Positions 5,544-6,849 of a stretch of DNA of 6,849 bases are shown piece by piece (the stretch's first letter is position 1; each line of letters starts with the position of its first letter). A program made the position numbers and the translations under genes. The notes under the pieces were generated by a model. The model worked only from the letters and a program-made list of their open reading frames with translations. It did no database searches and was not told the DNA's origin. The stretch lies in the NCBI GenBank assembly GCA_938001995.1, contig CALLAV010000350.1:1-6849 (forward strand). The letters run 5' to 3'. This stretch comes from an uncultured Amylibacter sp. (GTDB taxonomy: Bacteria > Pseudomonadota > Alphaproteobacteria > Rhodobacterales > Rhodobacteraceae).

Positions 5544-5990
5544 TCAGGTGTCGCTGGCGACTGGTGCTGCTGCCTCTTTGGGTGTGGCAGCCATAAGGGC
5601 CGTGTCCATCAATTCTTGGATCGCGGCTTTGTTGGGGTTTGCGACGATGCGACCGAGTTCTGCGTCGCCTTTCAAGACGATGAGGGTGGAGCGGCGTGGG
5701 ATTTGGCGTGAGGTGGAGACTTCGTGGCGGCGGTATTCGTCAAAATCCACGCGGATGAAGGTGATGTTTTCGGCGTAAGCTGGGTTCTCGCTGATCAGCG
5801 CGCCGATTTGGCGTTTTTGCGCGGCGCAGGTGGTGCACCAATCTGTTGTATAATCGACGAGCAGCGTCTCGCCTGCTGCGAGGCGTTCGGCAATGAGGCC
5901 CGGTGTGTAGTCGAGGGTTTTTGTGTCTTCTGCGAAGACAGGGAATGCGGCGACGGTTGCGGCGAGTGCGAGGAAGGTTCTGCGAAGCAT
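5544..5990 (-). CDS. Exported thioredoxin-like protein (periplasmic CxxC protein)
   Basis: A 148-residue protein with a signal peptide and one thioredoxin-fold domain. Residues 1-20 (LRRTFLALAATVAAFPVFA, cleavage likely before ED) carry a twin-arginine RRTFL core resembling a Tat signal, though a Sec signal is also possible. The redox motif is WCTTC (Cys52, Cys55) in LLVDYTTDWCTTC, similar to the C-terminal domain of DsbD. The strand after it reads STLIVLKGDAELGR, where thioredoxins have cis-Pro-Thr-Leu; here the proline position appears to be Ser101, with a Pro at 98 instead. The C-terminal Ala/Pro-rich tail (about 134-148) looks unstructured. AAAGGA lies 8 bases before the ATG. It follows the ccdA-like gene by 12 bases, so they are surely one transcript, and CcdA probably keeps this protein reduced in the periplasm. 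Targets are unknown; cytochrome c maturation or repair of oxidised proteins are possible. Confidence 0.9.
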   Translation of the reverse strand: MLRRTFLALAATVAAFPVFAEDTKTLDYTPGLIAERLAAGETLLVDYTTDWCTTCAAQKRQIGALISENPAYAENITFIRVDFDEYRRHEVSTSRQIPRRSTLIVLKGDAELGRIVANPNKAAIQELMDTALMAATPKEAAAPVASDT

Positions 5991-6002
5991 TTAGAGGGTC
6001 CT

Positions 6003-6719
6003 TTAATAAGTGACGGAGAGGATTTGCATCCATTCAGGCATGACCTGTAGGGCGTAGTATTCGAGTGTGTGATGGAATTTTGTAAGGATCATGACACCGA
6101 CGGCAACGAAGACAACGCCGAGAATGGGTTTGGATTTGCTGGCGATTTTGCGCAGGGAGTCTTGGCGTGTTCTGATGGCCTCGCGGGTGCCATAGGCAAG
6201 GGCGAGGATGATGGTTGCCACGCCGATTGCGAAGGCGGTCATGATGCCTGTGACGCGCAAGAGGCTCTCGCCCTGTGACGCAAGGGCGATAGCACCGCCG
6301 AGGGTCGGGCCGATGCAGGGGGACCAGACCGCACCGAGAAGGACGCCGCCGAGGAGTTGGGGGGCTGGGCCTGATGTGGGGAGGTCGGACATGCCTGTGT
6401 CGGCGCGCGCGGCAAAACCAGCGGTGGCGGTCTCAAAGCGGGTGGCCAGCGGGGGTGTTACGAGGATTAGGCCAAAGCCGATCATAAGAACCGCGCCGAT
6501 GTTGCCGAGGCGGGTTTCATCTAGGCCAATGGTGTGACCCAGTGTTGCGACGAAAAGGCCGAGAGCGACAAAGGAAATGCCCATGCCAGCGGCAAGGTAA
6601 AGCGGCCCGCGCTTGTCGTTGCTAGCGGCGGAGGCCAGAACGATGGGCAGGATCGGAAGGACGCAGGGGTTAATCAGCGTCAGTAGACCTGCGATATATG
6701 CGAAGAACAGTTCGATCAT
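6003..6719 (-). CDS. ccdA: CcdA/DsbD-type membrane thiol-disulfide transporter
   Basis: A 238-residue protein with six predicted membrane segments (about 5-27, 40-61, 70-91, 124-146, 158-178 and 198-215), the layout of CcdA, which is the membrane core of DsbD alone. It carries reducing power from cytoplasmic thioredoxin across the inner membrane. The two redox cysteines are Cys19 in LINPCVLPILP and Cys135 in WSPCIGPTLGG, each in its signature. The 92-123 loop is long and polar (it includes ARADTGMSDLPTSGPAPQ). I start at ATG 6719, because relatives begin MIELFF...; no clear ribosome binding site precedes it, and an in-frame ATG at 6761 would add 14 polar residues. A perfect 7-bp hairpin (6733-6750) lies in that upstream part. 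The thioredoxin-like gene follows by 12 bases and is the likely electron acceptor. The gene symbol is used by family; a more specific role (cytochrome c maturation or general periplasmic reduction) cannot be told. Confidence 0.9.
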   Translation of the reverse strand: MIELFFAYIAGLLTLINPCVLPILPIVLASAASNDKRGPLYLAAGMGISFVALGLFVATLGHTIGLDETRLGNIGAVLMIGFGLILVTPPLATRFETATAGFAARADTGMSDLPTSGPAPQLLGGVLLGAVWSPCIGPTLGGAIALASQGESLLRVTGIMTAFAIGVATIILALAYGTREAIRTRQDSLRKIASKSKPILGVVFVAVGVMILTKFHHTLEYYALQVMPEWMQILSVTY

Positions 6720-6732
6720 AAGGGCGGTTTGG

Positions 6733-6750
6733 CAGAACGGATGCGTTCTG
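6733..6750. promoter_or_regulatory. Perfect inverted repeat just upstream of ccdA
   Basis: CAGAACG and CGTTCTG pair perfectly around a GATG centre (CAGAACGGATGCGTTCTG). It ends 13 bases upstream of the ATG at 6719 and lies between the permease stop and ccdA. No T-run follows on the minus strand, so a terminator is unlikely. It could be an operator or an mRNA hairpin affecting ccdA translation; it also lies within the possible 14-codon extension from ATG 6761. Confidence 0.45.
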
Positions 6751-6776
6751 TCAGCCCGCATGTCATCACAAGTGTG

Positions 6777-6849
6777 TCAGGTCTTTTGCCGTGACACTTG
6801 CACGGCGAAGATGCCTGCCATGACAATCAGGACGCCGATCACGTCGGTG
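6777..6849 (-). CDS. C-terminal end of a probable EamA/DMT-superfamily permease (partial, runs off right edge)
   Basis: The minus strand from the right edge encodes 23 residues and then TGA at 6777-6779. They read TDVIGVLIVMAGIFAV followed by QVSRQKT: one hydrophobic helix with the glycine pattern of the last membrane segment of EamA/RhaT-type drug/metabolite transporters (relatives end G..LI..G...), then a short basic cytoplasmic tail. This fragment is too short for a firm family call, and substrate cannot be inferred. The gene is on the same strand as ccdA; its stop is 57 bases before the chosen ccdA start and 15 bases before the alternative one at 6761, so readthrough into ccdA is possible. 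Confidence 0.6.
   Translation of the reverse strand, partial: TDVIGVLIVMAGIFAVQVSRQKT

Noticed and set aside
1..6849. A new defence, mobile or biosynthetic system
   Set aside because: I looked for transposases, integrases, toxin-antitoxin pairs, CRISPR repeats, retron or restriction genes and large tandem repeats on both strands and saw none; gene content is metabolic and housekeeping with two uncharacterised membrane proteins.

Overview
The window reads as ordinary chromosome of an alphaproteobacterium, most likely a marine Rhodobacteraceae (Roseobacter-group) member of moderate GC. This rests on codon use that strongly favours GCG/GTG/CGG/TTG, the protein sequences themselves, and the mix of housekeeping and metabolic genes. 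The assignment is from style and family resemblance, not from a database match. I see no rRNA, tRNA, CRISPR array, insertion sequence, phage gene or plasmid function.

Left part (1-1898): an unidentified gene enters from the left edge on the + strand and ends at 168, overlapping by 4 bases the end of a minus-strand pair. That pair is phhA (phenylalanine 4-hydroxylase) followed by phhB (pterin-4a-carbinolamine dehydratase), which together convert phenylalanine to tyrosine and recycle the pterin cofactor. An Lrp/AsnC-family regulator is divergent from phhA across a 118-base AT-rich gap. It is the natural candidate to sense an amino acid and control both directions.

Middle (1989-4291): a four-helix DUF2254 membrane protein of unknown function, then a protein I do not recognise. 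The latter has an Arg-Pro-rich, probably disordered N-terminal half, a duplicated lysine-ended segment and a single C-terminal membrane anchor.

Right part (4356-6849): aroC (chorismate synthase, last step of the shikimate pathway) on the + strand. It converges with a minus-strand group read from the right edge: the C-terminal end of a probable EamA/DMT-type permease, a CcdA-type membrane thiol-disulfide transporter, and a small exported thioredoxin-like protein. The last two probably form an electron relay from cytoplasmic thioredoxin to a periplasmic CxxC protein. A 12-bp perfect hairpin between aroC and the thioredoxin gene looks like a shared bidirectional terminator.

I did not find a new multi-gene system. 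The most notable points are the apparent loss of the thioredoxin cis-proline, its possible Tat signal, the internal duplication in the anchored protein, the convergent gene overlap at 165-168, and palindromes in front of the Lrp and ccdA genes.
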